A stretch of 64,000 nucleotides of DNA from Gammaproteobacteria bacterium (GTDB lineage Bacteria > Pseudomonadota > Gammaproteobacteria > DSM-19610), in the NCBI GenBank assembly GCA_015494295.1, contig WGBO01000050.1, forward strand, positions 33,216 through 97,215, given 5' to 3'. Every line of letters begins with the position of its first letter. Positions within the stretch are counted from its first letter, which is position 1. Below, piece by piece: positions 18,182 through 28,165 of this stretch. Under the pieces are notes generated by a model, which searched no databases, was not told the DNA's origin, and worked only from the letters and a program-made list of their open reading frames with translations. Both the position numbers and the translations under genes were made by a program.

Positions 18182-19093
18182 ATGGTAAGTCACGCGCTCC
18201 CGCAGCACGCTGTTCAGCACCTGCTCCGTGCCGGTGAGGGGGTGCTATTGCCCAGGATAATCAATGGCTTGCTGGTTCTCTGGCTGGCCTGGCAACTGGC
18301 CGGACTGACCTGGCAGCTATTGCCTTCCGCGCCCGCGCCGGAAGACGGGGTGGCGCCGCCGCCGGTGACCGCCCCGCCACAATCGCGCGCGGACCGGGTC
18401 GATGAACGCCAGCTTGCCGGCTGGCACCTGTTCGGGGAAGCCTCGCAACAGCCGGTGGTGCAGCGCGCGGCGCCCCTGGACGCTCCCGAGACGCGCCTGC
18501 GGCTGACGCTCAAGGGCGTGTTCGCCAGCGACGGAAAATCCGACGGCTGGGCAATCATTGCCGACCCCAAGGGCAAGGAAGACAGCTATTCCGTTGGTGA
18601 TCCGCTGCCGGGCGGCGCGAAGCTCGCGGAGATCTACCCGGACCGCATCATCCTGGATCGAAACGGGCGTTTCGAGACGCTCAAGCTGCCGAAGATGCAG
18701 GGCAGGCAGTCCAGCGCCGGTTTGGCGGCGCGCGGCAACCGCGGTTACGGCGCCGGCAACGCGCGGGCCGCGGCGGCATTCAATCGTTACCGGAACGAGG
18801 TCAAGCGCAACCCGTCCTCGTTCCTGAATTACGTGCGCGCCACGCCGGCGCGCAAGAACGGGCGCTTCATCGGTTTCCGCCTGCAGGCGGGCAAGCAGCG
18901 CGGCGCGCTCAATGAGCTGGGGCTGAAGCCCGGCGATATCGTGACCTCGATCAATGGCGTGAAGATCGACGCGCCGGCAAAGGGCATGAAGGCCATGCAG
19001 GCGCTGGGTGAGGGTGATAATGTGAACATCACCCTGTTGCGCGGTGGCGAGGAAGTGACACTCAATCTGACATTACCGACTTCGACGCGGTGA
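18182..19093 (+). CDS. gspC: Type II secretion system inner-membrane protein GspC
   Basis: A 303-residue bitopic protein. It has a cytoplasmic N-terminus, one membrane helix (IINGLLVLWLAWQLAGLTW), a proline-rich linker, the HR domain (WHLFGEA, LTLKGVFAS, WAIIADPKG, YSVGDPLPGGAKLAEIYPD) that contacts the secretin, and a C-terminal PDZ domain (GFRLQAGKQRGALNELGL, GDIVTSINGVKID). It links the inner-membrane platform to GspD. ATG 18182 has ACGGA upstream; GTG 18137 is a weaker alternative. It starts the gspC-D-E-F unit. Confidence 0.93.
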   Translation: MVSHALPQHAVQHLLRAGEGVLLPRIINGLLVLWLAWQLAGLTWQLLPSAPAPEDGVAPPPVTAPPQSRADRVDERQLAGWHLFGEASQQPVVQRAAPLDAPETRLRLTLKGVFASDGKSDGWAIIADPKGKEDSYSVGDPLPGGAKLAEIYPDRIILDRNGRFETLKLPKMQGRQSSAGLAARGNRGYGAGNARAAAAFNRYRNEVKRNPSSFLNYVRATPARKNGRFIGFRLQAGKQRGALNELGLKPGDIVTSINGVKIDAPAKGMKAMQALGEGDNVNITLLRGGEEVTLNLTLPTSTR

Positions 19094-19110
19094 GCGGGAG
19101 CAAAACAGCA

Positions 19111-21129
19111 GTGGACGGGCGAACAAGAACACGAAACCGGTGGCAGGGCGCGCTATGGGCATTATGCCTGTTGTGGGTGGCGCCGCTGATGGCGCAGACC
19201 ATCACCCTCAACCTGAAGGGTGCCGACATCAACGCACTGATCGGCACGGTGGCGGAAGTCACCGGCAAGAACTTCATCGTCGACCCGCGCGTCAAGGGCA
19301 AGGTCACGGTGATCTCCTCGCGTCCCATGGACAGCGCGGAGGTCTACGAAGTGTTCCTGTCCATACTCAAGGTACACGGCTTCGCGGCGGTGCCGAGTGG
19401 TGAAGTCATCAAGATCGTGCCGGACGTGAGCGCCAAGCAGGACAGCATTCCGAACGCCAGCGACACCGATCCGGGGCATGGCGACGAAATGGTCACGCGA
19501 GTGATCCAGGTCGACAACGTGGCCTCGGCGCAACTGGTGCCGATCCTGCGCCCGCTGGTGCCGCAGCAGGGACACCTGGCCGCGTACCCGACCACCAATG
19601 TGCTGATCATTTCCGACCGCGCCGAAAACGTGTCGCGGCTGGTCAGCATCATTCGCCGCATCGACAAGGTCAGCGACAGTGAAATCGAGGTGATCCGTCT
19701 CGAACATGCCTCCGCCACCGAGGTGGTCAGGGTGCTGAATGCCATCAGCCGCGGTACGCAGACGCCTGGCAAGGGCGCGCCTGGCGCCACCCAGACGCTG
19801 GTGGCCGACGAGCGCACCAACAGCGTGCTGCTGGGCGGCGACCGCGCCAGCCGGCTGCGCCTGCGCGCCATCATCTCCCATCTCGACACGCCGCTGGAAC
19901 GCGGTGGCAACACCAAGGTCATCTACCTGAAATACGCCAAGGCGGCCGACCTGGTCGAGACCCTGCGCGGTGTCGGCAAGATCCAGGGTGAAAAGGTCAA
20001 GGGCAAGGGCGCTTCGCCGGTAAACATTGACAAGCAGCTCGACATCCAGGCCGATGAATCGACCAACGCGCTGGTGATCACCGCGCCGCCGGCGCTGATG
20101 CGTTCGCTGGAAGCCGTGATCCGCCAGCTCGACATCCGCCGGTCGCAAGTGCTGGTGGACGCCATTATTGCCGAGGTGAGCGAGCAGAAGGCGCGCGAAC
20201 TGGGTGTGCAGTGGGCCTACGACGGTGTCGGCAGCCGCGGCGCGCCGGCCGGCGGCACCAACTTCGACAATGCTGGCGTGCCGGCGTCCGCCATTATCAG
20301 CGGTATCGTGAGCAACACTCTTCCGGCGCTTTCCAGTGGCCTGATCCTGGGTGGCGGCAGCGTCACCGACGGCGGCAAGCTCAAGTGGGGCGCGGTGCTG
20401 CAGGCGCTGGCCGCGGACACCGATACCAATATCCTGTCCACGCCCTCGATCACCACCCTGGACAACGAGGAAGCGGAGATCGTGGTCGGCCAGAACGTGC
20501 CGTTCGTGACCGGCTCGTTCACCAACACCGCGGCTTCCAGCGCGGGCAATACCGTGAACCCCTTCCAGACCATCCAGCGCGAGGACGTCGGCATCACCCT
20601 CAAGGTGAAACCGCAGATCAACGAGGGCGATGCCATCATGATGGCCATCGAACAGGAGATCTCGTCCATTTCCAATAGCGCCGAGGCTTCCGACATCATC
20701 ACCGACAAGCGTTCTATCAAGACCAACGTGCTGATCGGCGACGGCCAGGTACTGGTGCTGGGCGGCCTGATCGAGGACCGGGTGCGCGAAACCGAACAGA
20801 AGGTGCCGTTGCTGGGCGACCTGCCGATGCTCGGCGCGCTGTTCCGTTCCACCGGGACCCAGCGCGAGAAGCGCAACCTGATGGTGTTCATCCGGCCGCT
20901 CATCCTGCGCGACGACACATCGACGAACCGTTTCACCGCGGGCAAGTACAATCTGCTGCGCGCGCGCCAGTTCGAGTTGCACGATGAGAAGGTGCCGCTG
21001 ATGCCGGGCGAGCTGATGCCGCGGCTGCCCGAGTTCGACAAGTTCATGGAACTGCCGCCGCCTTTCGAAGCCCCCGCGGGTGAAGCGGCGCCGGCAGACC
21101 GGGAGACGGGTTCCGGCCAGGATGGTTGA
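19111..21129 (+). CDS. gspD: Type II secretion system secretin GspD
   Basis: About 672 residues forming the outer-membrane channel. A signal peptide ([14 protein letters not shown]) is followed by the N0 domain ([19 protein letters not shown]), N1-N3 repeats ([38 protein letters not shown]) and the secretin core with [19 protein letters not shown] and [18 protein letters not shown] prefer GTG 19111 because CGGGAG precedes it; GTG 19090, overlapping the gspC stop, would add seven residues. The mature end [17 protein letters not shown] could hold the pilotin-binding region. Confidence 0.95.
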   Translation: MDGRTRTRNRWQGALWALCLLWVAPLMAQTITLNLKGADINALIGTVAEVTGKNFIVDPRVKGKVTVISSRPMDSAEVYEVFLSILKVHGFAAVPSGEVIKIVPDVSAKQDSIPNASDTDPGHGDEMVTRVIQVDNVASAQLVPILRPLVPQQGHLAAYPTTNVLIISDRAENVSRLVSIIRRIDKVSDSEIEVIRLEHASATEVVRVLNAISRGTQTPGKGAPGATQTLVADERTNSVLLGGDRASRLRLRAIISHLDTPLERGGNTKVIYLKYAKAADLVETLRGVGKIQGEKVKGKGASPVNIDKQLDIQADESTNALVITAPPALMRSLEAVIRQLDIRRSQVLVDAIIAEVSEQKARELGVQWAYDGVGSRGAPAGGTNFDNAGVPASAIISGIVSNTLPALSSGLILGGGSVTDGGKLKWGAVLQALAADTDTNILSTPSITTLDNEEAEIVVGQNVPFVTGSFTNTAASSAGNTVNPFQTIQREDVGITLKVKPQINEGDAIMMAIEQEISSISNSAEASDIITDKRSIKTNVLIGDGQVLVLGGLIEDRVRETEQKVPLLGDLPMLGALFRSTGTQREKRNLMVFIRPLILRDDTSTNRFTAGKYNLLRARQFELHDEKVPLMPGELMPRLPEFDKFMELPPPFEAPAGEAAPADRETGSGQDG

Positions 21130-22651
21130 TACGCAGGTGGACAACCCGGTGGCCGACACAACGCCGGAAGGCGGCGCCGGTCGCGCGCGGCGCCCGGGTT
21201 TCGGTTTCGCCAAGCGGCACGGCGTGCTGGTGTCCGACATCGGCGACGACCACGCCACTGTCATGCTGCGGCCTGGCGTCGATCCGCAGGCACTGATCGA
21301 GGTGCGGCGGCTGGTGGGCCGGCCCCTGCACTTGCAGGAGATCAGCGAGGAACAATTCGACGCCCTGCTGGCCAGTTCCTACGAGCAGGGTTCCAATGAA
21401 GCCATGCAGATGATGGAGGACCTGGGCGAGGATCTCGATCTGTTTACCGTCGCCCAGGCCCTGCCCGAGACCGAGGACCTGCTGGAGAGCGAGGACGACG
21501 CCCCCATCATTCGCCTTATCAACGCGCTGCTCACCGAGGCCATCAAGGAAAACGCGTCCGACATTCATATCGAACCGTTCGAAAACCGGCTGGTGGTGCG
21601 TTTCCGTGTCGACGGCGTGTTGCGCGAGGTGCTGCAACCGCAGCGCGTACTGGCGCCGTTGCTGGTGTCGCGCATCAAGGTCATGGCCAAGCTGGACATC
21701 GCCGAGAAACGCCTGCCCCAGGACGGGCGTATCTCTCTGCGGGTGGCGGGACGCGCGGTGGACGTGCGAGTTTCCACCCTGCCGTCCGGCCACGGCGAGC
21801 GCGTGGTGTTGCGCCTGCTCGACAAGCAGGCGGGGCGCCTCGACCTGGCGCACCTGGGCATGTCCGATGAGACGCAGACCGTCATGGATCGCCTGATCCG
21901 GCGGCCGCACGGCATCGTGCTGGTGACCGGTCCCACCGGTTCCGGCAAGACCACCACCCTGTACGCGGCGCTGGAGCGTCTCAACGACAACCGCCGCAAC
22001 ATCATGACGGTCGAGGATCCCATCGAGTACTACCTGGACGGCATCGGCCAGACCCAGGTGAACACCAAGGTGGAGATGAGTTTCGCGCGCGGCCTGCGCG
22101 CCATCCTGCGCCAGGACCCGGACGTGGTGATGGTGGGCGAGATCCGCGATCTGGAAACCGCCGAGATCGCGGTGCAGGCCAGTCTGACCGGCCACCTGGT
22201 GTTTTCCACCCTGCATACCAACAGCGCGGTGGGCGCGGTGACGCGGTTGCGCGACATGGGCGTCGAGCCGTTCCTGTTGTCGTCCAGCTTGATCGGCGTG
22301 CTGGCGCAGCGCCTGGTGCGGGTGCTGTGCAGCGATTGCCGCGAGGCCTATGTCGCCTCGTCCGCCGACTGCGAACTGATGGGGCTGGACAGCGAAAACC
22401 CGCCCACCCTGTACCGGCCGACGGGTTGCAGTGAATGCAATCACCTGGGTTACCGCGGGCGCACCGGCATCTACGAACTGATCGAGCTCGACGACGACAT
22501 GCGCGCCGCCATACACGACGGCGCCGGCGAACAGGAACTCGAAGCCCTGGCGCGGCGCCATTCCCCCGGTATCCGTCAGGATGGCTGGCGGCGGGTGCTG
22601 GCCGGCGCCACCTCGGTCGAGGAAGTGCTGCGCGTGAGCCGCGAAGGCTGA
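21122..22651 (+). CDS. gspE: Type II secretion ATPase GspE
   Basis: A 509-residue hexameric ATPase. It has an N-terminal GspL-contacting domain, the [20 protein letters not shown] segment, Walker [16 protein letters not shown], the Asp box [10 protein letters not shown], Walker [19 protein letters not shown] and the His box [13 protein letters not shown]. The GspE-type zinc site is complete: C-S-D-C in [12 protein letters not shown] and C-S-E-C in [16 protein letters not shown]. Its ATG lies inside gspD (8-base overlap). It powers pseudopilus growth. Confidence 0.96.
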   Translation: MVDTQVDNPVADTTPEGGAGRARRPGFGFAKRHGVLVSDIGDDHATVMLRPGVDPQALIEVRRLVGRPLHLQEISEEQFDALLASSYEQGSNEAMQMMEDLGEDLDLFTVAQALPETEDLLESEDDAPIIRLINALLTEAIKENASDIHIEPFENRLVVRFRVDGVLREVLQPQRVLAPLLVSRIKVMAKLDIAEKRLPQDGRISLRVAGRAVDVRVSTLPSGHGERVVLRLLDKQAGRLDLAHLGMSDETQTVMDRLIRRPHGIVLVTGPTGSGKTTTLYAALERLNDNRRNIMTVEDPIEYYLDGIGQTQVNTKVEMSFARGLRAILRQDPDVVMVGEIRDLETAEIAVQASLTGHLVFSTLHTNSAVGAVTRLRDMGVEPFLLSSSLIGVLAQRLVRVLCSDCREAYVASSADCELMGLDSENPPTLYRPTGCSECNHLGYRGRTGIYELIELDDDMRAAIHDGAGEQELEALARRHSPGIRQDGWRRVLAGATSVEEVLRVSREG

Positions 22652-22663
22652 CCGGGTAACGCG

Positions 22664-23887
22664 ATGGGGGCTTTCGAATACGTCGCGCTCGATGCCAGCG
22701 GCAAGGAAAAGAAAGGCGTTCTGGAGGGCGATACGCCGCGCCAGGTACGCCAGCAGTTACGCGACCAGGGGCTGACGCCACTGGATGTGCAGGAAGCCAG
22801 CCAGCGCGAGAGCAAGTCGGCGTCGCGGCGCAAGGGCGGAGGTTTGCGGCGTGGCATCAGCGCCACCGACCTGTCGCTGATCACCCGCCAGCTCGCAACC
22901 CTGGTGCGTTCCGGCCTGCCGCTGGAAGAGGCCCTGCAGGCCGCCGCCCAGCAGAACGAGAAGGCGCGCCTCAAGAGCATGTTGCTGGCGGTGCGCGCGC
23001 GGGTCATGGAAGGCCATACCCTGGCCACCGGCCTGGGCGATTTTCCGCACGTGTTTCCCGATCTTTATCGCACCACGGTGTCGGCGGGCGAACAGTCCGG
23101 CCACTTGGACGTGGTGCTGGAGCGGCTCGCCGACTACACCGAAAACCGCCAGCAGATGCAGCAGAAGATCCAGCTCGCCCTGTTCTACCCTGCGATGCTG
23201 ACTCTGGTGGCGGTACTGGTGGTGGTGGGCCTGATGACCTATGTGGTGCCTCAGGTGGTGCAGGTGTTCGACAATATTGGCCAGGAACTGCCGCCGCTGA
23301 CGCGCGGCCTGATCGCGGTCAGCGATTTCATGCGCAACTACGGCGTGTTCCTGCTGCTGCTGATCGGCGCGGCGGGGGCGGCCTTGGGGTGGTTGTTGCG
23401 CAAGGAAGGCCCGAAGCGGCGCTTCCACGAACTGCTGCTGAAGCTGCCGCTGATCGGACGCCTGGAGCGTGGTGTCAACGCCGGCCGTTTTGCCCGCACC
23501 TTCAGTATCGTCACCGCCAGTGGCGTGCCGGTGCTGGACGGCCTGCGTATCGCCGCCGAGGTGATGTCCAACGTGCCGATGCGCGAGGCGGTGGAAGACG
23601 CGGCGCGCAAGGTCAGCGAGGGCGCGAGTATTTCCGCGGCGCTGGAGAGCAGTGGTTACTTTCCCCCCATGACGGTGCACCTGATCGCCAGCGGCGAGTC
23701 CAGCGGGCGGCTGGAGGAAATGCTGGAGCGCGCCGCCATCAACCAGGAACGTGAAATCGAGACGCTGATCTCGGCGGTCATGGGGCTGTTCGAACCGATC
23801 CTGATTCTGGTCATGGGTGGTGTGGTGCTGGTCATCGTGCTCGCCATCCTGCTACCGATCTTCAATCTCAACGAACTGGTCGGCTGA
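22664..23887 (+). CDS. gspF: Type II secretion inner-membrane platform protein GspF
   Basis: A 407-residue polytopic protein with two copies of the T2SS-F domain (LSLITRQLATLVRSGLPLEE and FARTFSIVTASGVPVLDGL), each followed by membrane helices (LALFYPAMLTLVAVLVVVG; ILILVMGGVVLVIVLAILL). The N-terminus YVALDASGKEKKGVLEGDT is family-typical. It starts 12 bases after gspE. The usual next gene, gspG, is absent; the opposite strand holds dnaE2, whose stop is only 4 bases from the gspF stop. Confidence 0.95.
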   Translation: MGAFEYVALDASGKEKKGVLEGDTPRQVRQQLRDQGLTPLDVQEASQRESKSASRRKGGGLRRGISATDLSLITRQLATLVRSGLPLEEALQAAAQQNEKARLKSMLLAVRARVMEGHTLATGLGDFPHVFPDLYRTTVSAGEQSGHLDVVLERLADYTENRQQMQQKIQLALFYPAMLTLVAVLVVVGLMTYVVPQVVQVFDNIGQELPPLTRGLIAVSDFMRNYGVFLLLLIGAAGAALGWLLRKEGPKRRFHELLLKLPLIGRLERGVNAGRFARTFSIVTASGVPVLDGLRIAAEVMSNVPMREAVEDAARKVSEGASISAALESSGYFPPMTVHLIASGESSGRLEEMLERAAINQEREIETLISAVMGLFEPILILVMGGVVLVIVLAILLPIFNLNELVG

Positions 23888-23891
23888 ACCC

Positions 23892-26800
23892 TCAGTGAAA
23901 ATCCCGTGACGGGATGTCCAGGGCGCCCAGCAGCCGGCTGTGGTCTTTCAGGCGCTGCGCCACCAGGTGCACGACCTCGCCTTCCCGCTGTACCTCGCCC
24001 TCCACGGCCAGCAGGCTGGCGCACAGCAGAACGCGGCGCTGCCGTTGCGCCAGCGCCGGCCACACGATCACCTGGGTGACGCCGGTTTCGTCCTCCAGGC
24101 TCAGGAACACCACCCCGGAGGCATTGCCCGGGCTTTGCCGTCCCGTGACCAGTCCGCCGGTGCGCACCCGGCTGCCGTGCGGCTGCGCGTGCAGGCAGGC
24201 GGCGCTGATCAGTCCGGCGCGTTCCAGGCGCTCGCGCAGGAGCGCCAGAGGGTGACGGCCGAGGCTCAGGCCCAGGCTGGCGTGGTCGGCGACCAGGGTT
24301 TCACCCTCGCCGGGCACGCGCAACAGGGGTTCCGCTTCGGCAATGCGCGTGTCGGCCAGCAGCGGAGCCCCCGTTTCGATGGCGGCACAGGCCCAGCGCG
24401 CGCGGTGGCGGTGCCCGGCCAGCGAGGCCAGCGCCCCGCCGGCCGCCAGCGCCTCCATGTCCCCGCGGTCGAGGCGGGCGCGGCGCGCCAGGTCGGCGAC
24501 GTCGCGGAACGGGCCGTTGCCGCGCGCGGCCGCCAGCCGTTGTGCGCCGTGCCGCGACAAGCCCCGGACCTGCGCCAGGCCGAGCCTCAGGCGGGGGCGG
24601 GCGCCGGCCGCGCCGGCCTCCAGCGTATGTTCCGGGGCGCTGTGCTGCACATCCACCGGCAGCACCTCGCCGCCATGCCGGCGCAGGTCGTCGACCAGTT
24701 GCCGGGGGCTGTAGAAGCCCATCGGCTGGCTGTTGAGCAGGGCGCAGGTGAAGGCTTCCGGGTGGTGGCATTTCAGCCAGGCCGAGATATACACCAGCAG
24801 TGCGAAGCTGGCGGCGTGCGACTCCGGAAAGCCGTACTCGCCAAAGCCCAGGATCTGCCGGAACAGGCGTTGCGCGAACGCCGGCGAGTAACCGCGCGCG
24901 CGCATGCCGTCGATCAGCCGCCTTTCGAAGGCCATGATCAGGCCGTGCTTGCGCCAGGTGGCCATGGAGCGGCGCAGCCGGTCGGCCTCTCCGGGCGAGA
25001 AGCCGGCCGCCACCACCGCCAGGCGGATGACCTGTTCCTGGAAGATGGGGATGCCGAGGGTGCGTTCCAGGACCTCGCGCACTTCCGGCGAGGGATAGTC
25101 GACGGGCTCCAGGCCCTGCCGCCGGCGCAGGTAGGGGTGCACCATGTCGCCCTGGATGGGGCCGGGGCGCACGATGGCGACTTCGATCACCAGATCGTAG
25201 AAACAGGCCGGGCGCAGGCGCGGCAGCATCGACATCTGTGCGCGAGACTCGATCTGGAACACGCCCACGGTGTCGGCGCGGGAGATCATCTCGTACACGC
25301 GCGGGTCTTCCGGCGGAATATCGGCCAGTGTCAGTTCGCGGCCGGTGTATTCGCCGACCAGCGCCAGGCAGCGACGGATGGCGCTGAGCATGCCCAGTGA
25401 CAGACAGTCGATTTTCAGCAGGCTCAGTGCATCGAGGTCGTCCTTGTCCCACTGGATGACGGTGCGCTCCGCCATGGCGGCGTTCTCCACCGGAACCATG
25501 CGATTGAGCGCGTGCCGCGCGATGACAAAGCCGCCGACGTGTTGCGACAGGTGGCGCGGAAAACCGGTCAGTTCCCCGGCCAGCGCCATCAGGCGGCGGA
25601 TCGTCGGGTTGCCGGGGTCGAAGCCGGCTTCGCGGATGCCGGTTTCGGTATCCCGGGGAGGGGTGCGGGCGTACAGCTTGCCGGCAAGGCGCTCGATCTG
25701 GTCCGGGTCCAGGCCCAGTGCCTTGCCGATATCGCGCAGCGCGCTGCGCGGCCGGTAATGGATGACAGTGGCCGCCAGCGCCGCGCGGTCGCGGCCGTAC
25801 TTGCGGTAGATGTACTGGATGACTTCCTCGCGGCGCTGGTGCTCGAAGTCCACGTCGATATCCGGCGGTTCGTCGCGCTGTTTCGAGATGAAGCGCTCGA
25901 ACAGGGTGTCGATGCGCGCCGGGTCCACCTCGGTGATGCCGAGGCAGTAGCACACCGCCGAGTTGGCCGCCGAGCCGCGTCCCTGGCAGAGAATGCCGCG
26001 CGAGCGGGCAAAGGACACGATATCGTGCACGGTCAGGAAATAGGGCTCGTAGCATAGCTCCGCGATTAGCGACAACTCGTGTTCGATCAGTGCCCGCACC
26101 TTGCCGGGAACCCCGCCCGGCCAGCGTTGCCGGGCGCCCTGTTCGGTCAGTTCGCGCAGGCGCTCCGTTGCCGTACGGCCTTCCGGCACCAACTCGTCGG
26201 GGTATTCGTAGCGCAGTTCGTCCAGTGAGAAGCGGCAGAGCCGGGCCACGCGCAGGGTTTCGTCCAGCAGTTCGCGCGGGTAGAGGCGCGCCAGCTTCCC
26301 GCGCGGGCGCAGGCAGCGCTCGGCATTGGGGTGCAGGGCAAAACCGCAGTCCTGCACGCGCCGGCCCAGGCGGATGGCAGTCAGGCAATCCTGCAGGGGG
26401 CGGCGTTGCGGGTCGTGCATATGAACCTCGCCGCAGGCCAGCACCGGCAGCCCGAAGCGTTGCCCGATCTGCAGCGTGTCTTCGAGGCGTTGCCGGTCGC
26501 CTGCCTCCAGGCTGCGGGTGGCGCCCAGCCAGGCGCGTCCCGGGAATGTGGTTTTCAGCCAGTGAGCTATAGTGTGTATGTCAACCGACTGATAGTGGCT
26601 TGCACGTACCCAGATTGCCAGGCAATGTCCGGCAAGCCTTGAGATGTCTTCGCGATCTATGTGATAGTTGCCCTTGTCCGCGCGTTGCCGTGCATGACTG
26701 ATCAGCTCCGACAGGTTGCCATAAGCTTCGCGGTTGGGGGCGAGCAGCAGCAGGAGCATGCCGTCGTCCAGCCGGAACAGGCTGCCGATGATCAGTGCAA

Positions 26801-26993
26801 TACCGGAATCCCGTGCCGCCAGGTGTGCGCGAACCACGCCGGCCAGCGAGCATTCGTCGGTAATGGCAATGGCCCGGTAGCCCAGATCCCGGGCGCGCTC
26901 GACCAGTTCCTCGGGATGAGACGCGCCGCGCAGAAAACTGAAATTGCTCAGGCAGAACAGTTCGGCGTAATCGGGGCTGGCGGAGTCTGGCAT
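23892..26993 (-). CDS. dnaE2: Error-prone DNA polymerase III alpha subunit DnaE2
   Basis: A 1033-residue C-family polymerase of the translesion (ImuC) branch. It has the PHP domain (CLSNFSFLRGASHPEEL), the polymerase core with catalytic aspartates in EPPDIDVDFEHQRREEVIQ, YGRDRAALAATVIHYRPR, LSLLKIDCLSLGML, and a C-terminal OB fold (FLSLEDETGVTQVIVWP). The short length and lack of the beta- and tau-binding tail of DnaE1 fit DnaE2. ATG 26993 is chosen because a LexA box lies directly upstream; longer in-frame starts would run through it. No imuA or imuB is adjacent. Confidence 0.95.
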   Translation of the reverse strand: MPDSASPDYAELFCLSNFSFLRGASHPEELVERARDLGYRAIAITDECSLAGVVRAHLAARDSGIALIIGSLFRLDDGMLLLLLAPNREAYGNLSELISHARQRADKGNYHIDREDISRLAGHCLAIWVRASHYQSVDIHTIAHWLKTTFPGRAWLGATRSLEAGDRQRLEDTLQIGQRFGLPVLACGEVHMHDPQRRPLQDCLTAIRLGRRVQDCGFALHPNAERCLRPRGKLARLYPRELLDETLRVARLCRFSLDELRYEYPDELVPEGRTATERLRELTEQGARQRWPGGVPGKVRALIEHELSLIAELCYEPYFLTVHDIVSFARSRGILCQGRGSAANSAVCYCLGITEVDPARIDTLFERFISKQRDEPPDIDVDFEHQRREEVIQYIYRKYGRDRAALAATVIHYRPRSALRDIGKALGLDPDQIERLAGKLYARTPPRDTETGIREAGFDPGNPTIRRLMALAGELTGFPRHLSQHVGGFVIARHALNRMVPVENAAMAERTVIQWDKDDLDALSLLKIDCLSLGMLSAIRRCLALVGEYTGRELTLADIPPEDPRVYEMISRADTVGVFQIESRAQMSMLPRLRPACFYDLVIEVAIVRPGPIQGDMVHPYLRRRQGLEPVDYPSPEVREVLERTLGIPIFQEQVIRLAVVAAGFSPGEADRLRRSMATWRKHGLIMAFERRLIDGMRARGYSPAFAQRLFRQILGFGEYGFPESHAASFALLVYISAWLKCHHPEAFTCALLNSQPMGFYSPRQLVDDLRRHGGEVLPVDVQHSAPEHTLEAGAAGARPRLRLGLAQVRGLSRHGAQRLAAARGNGPFRDVADLARRARLDRGDMEALAAGGALASLAGHRHRARWACAAIETGAPLLADTRIAEAEPLLRVPGEGETLVADHASLGLSLGRHPLALLRERLERAGLISAACLHAQPHGSRVRTGGLVTGRQSPGNASGVVFLSLEDETGVTQVIVWPALAQRQRRVLLCASLLAVEGEVQREGEVVHLVAQRLKDHSRLLGALDIPSRDFH

Positions 26994-27003
26994 AGGGGAA
27001 CGG

Positions 27004-27023
27004 TACTGTAAATATGTACAGTA
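27004..27023. promoter_or_regulatory. LexA (SOS) box upstream of dnaE2
   Basis: TACTGTAAATATGTACAGTA matches the gammaproteobacterial LexA consensus (TACTGTATATATATACAGTA) at 18 of 20 positions and contains CTGT-N8-ACAG. It starts 10 bases upstream of the dnaE2 ATG. On the minus strand it overlaps a TATACT -10-like hexamer (27025-27020), so bound LexA would block transcription. It also lies 62 bases upstream of the divergent gene at 27086. Confidence 0.9.
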
Positions 27024-27085
27024 TATGTCGCGGCGGGGCAAGAGAGAAGCCGGCGCGTGGCGTCGTGATAACAAAAAGGATAAAT

Positions 27086-27490
27086 ATGAAACCGGGATTG
27101 CGAATCTGGCTGGGCGAGGACGGCATCATGCGGATCGAGTATCCGCCCGACTGCAACCTGACGCTGGAGGATGTCCGGGAGCTGAATCGCCGGCACCGGG
27201 AGATCAGCATGCGCTGCAGGCCCCTGCTGGCCTACGCCGATTCCGTGGCCGCGGCCGAGCACGAGGCGCAGCAGTTTGCCTCGGATCCCGACGTGGTTGA
27301 GGTGGTTAGCGCGCTGGCGATCATCGTCAAGTCGTTCTTTACCCGCGCCATGGCGGATATCTTCATAAAATTCAACAAGCCGCCCTATCCGACACGGGTG
27401 TTCACCAATGAGGCCGACGCGCTGGCCTGGCTGGAGGAGTACCGCGCGCCACTGGACGCGGACGACGATGACCGCGGGGAAAGCGCCTGA
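27086..27490 (+). CDS. STAS/SpoIIAA-like protein of unknown function
   Basis: A 134-residue cytoplasmic protein. The N-terminal LRIWLGEDGIMRIEYPPDCN and C-terminal PTRVFTNEADALAWLEEYR resemble the small STAS/SEC14-like (DUF7793-type) proteins, which end with a VFT-x-EExAxxWL motif. ATG 27086 has AAAAAGGA just upstream; the longer open frame from 27014 runs across the LexA box and is unlikely. It overlaps the downstream uracil-DNA glycosylase gene by 23 bases and is divergent to dnaE2. Function unknown; the context suggests damage response. Confidence 0.7.
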   Translation: MKPGLRIWLGEDGIMRIEYPPDCNLTLEDVRELNRRHREISMRCRPLLAYADSVAAAEHEAQQFASDPDVVEVVSALAIIVKSFFTRAMADIFIKFNKPPYPTRVFTNEADALAWLEEYRAPLDADDDDRGESA

Positions 27491-28100
27491 TACCAGCCTG
27501 CGGCGCCGGCTCGACGCCCTGCTGGCCGAGGTGCGCGCCTGCCGGGCCTGCGCCCCCGAGCTGCCTTTCGAACCGCGCCCGGTGCTGCGCGCCAGCGCCA
27601 GTGCGCGCCTGCTGATCGTAGGACAGGCGCCGGGCACCCGTGTACACGAGACCGGCATCCCCTGGAACGACCCCAGCGGCGACCGGCTGCGCGAGTGGCT
27701 GGGCATGGATCGCGATTTTTTCTACGACGAACGCCATATCGCCATTATCCCCATGGGCTTCTGTTATCCCGGGCGCGGCAAGTCGGGCGATCTGCCGCCA
27801 CGTCCCGAGTGCGCTGCCCTGTGGCGGGAACGTCTGCTGGCGTGTCTGCCGAACATCGAACTGACCCTGCTGGTGGGGCGTTACGCTCACCAGTACCACC
27901 TGCCGGAGGCGCGCGGCAGCGTCGCCCACACGGTGGGGCAATGGCGTGACTACCTGCCCGCTATCCTGCCCACGCCGCACCCCTCGCCGCGCAACCGCCT
28001 GTGGTTGCGCCGCAACCCCTGGTTCGAGGCCGAACTGGTCCCGGAACTGCAAAGACGGGTACGGCGCCTGTTTCCGGAGCTGGGAGCGCTTTCCCGCTAG
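27468..28100 (+). CDS. Uracil-DNA glycosylase family protein
   Basis: A 210-residue UDG-superfamily protein. Motif A is LLIVGQAPGTRVHETGIPW, followed by NDPSGDRLREWLG and AIIPMGFCYPGRGKSGDLPP; motif B is LPTPHPSPRNRLW. The GQAPG and HPSPRN boxes place it in the family 4/5-like group. Two N-terminal cysteines are present (CRACAPE), but I do not see all four cysteines of a family 4 iron-sulfur cluster, so it may be a cluster-free relative. It presumably excises uracil or deaminated bases. It overlaps the preceding gene and ends 65 bases before ybeD. Confidence 0.82.
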   Translation: MTAGKAPDTSLRRRLDALLAEVRACRACAPELPFEPRPVLRASASARLLIVGQAPGTRVHETGIPWNDPSGDRLREWLGMDRDFFYDERHIAIIPMGFCYPGRGKSGDLPPRPECAALWRERLLACLPNIELTLLVGRYAHQYHLPEARGSVAHTVGQWRDYLPAILPTPHPSPRNRLWLRRNPWFEAELVPELQRRVRRLFPELGALSR

Positions 28101-28165
28101 GATTTCGGGGATTTCCGGATCCTTCCGCGGGGCAAATCGCTGGCGCATGCCTTATCATGTGCGCC

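Noticed and set aside
19162..21264. A 700-codon minus-strand frame opposite gspD
   Set aside because: Same codon-bias shadow; composition is low-complexity and no motifs are present.
23901..23915. ATCCCG/CGGGAT hairpin at the 3' end of dnaE2
   Set aside because: It lies within coding sequence and is followed by only three T residues on the minus strand, so it is too weak to call a terminator.
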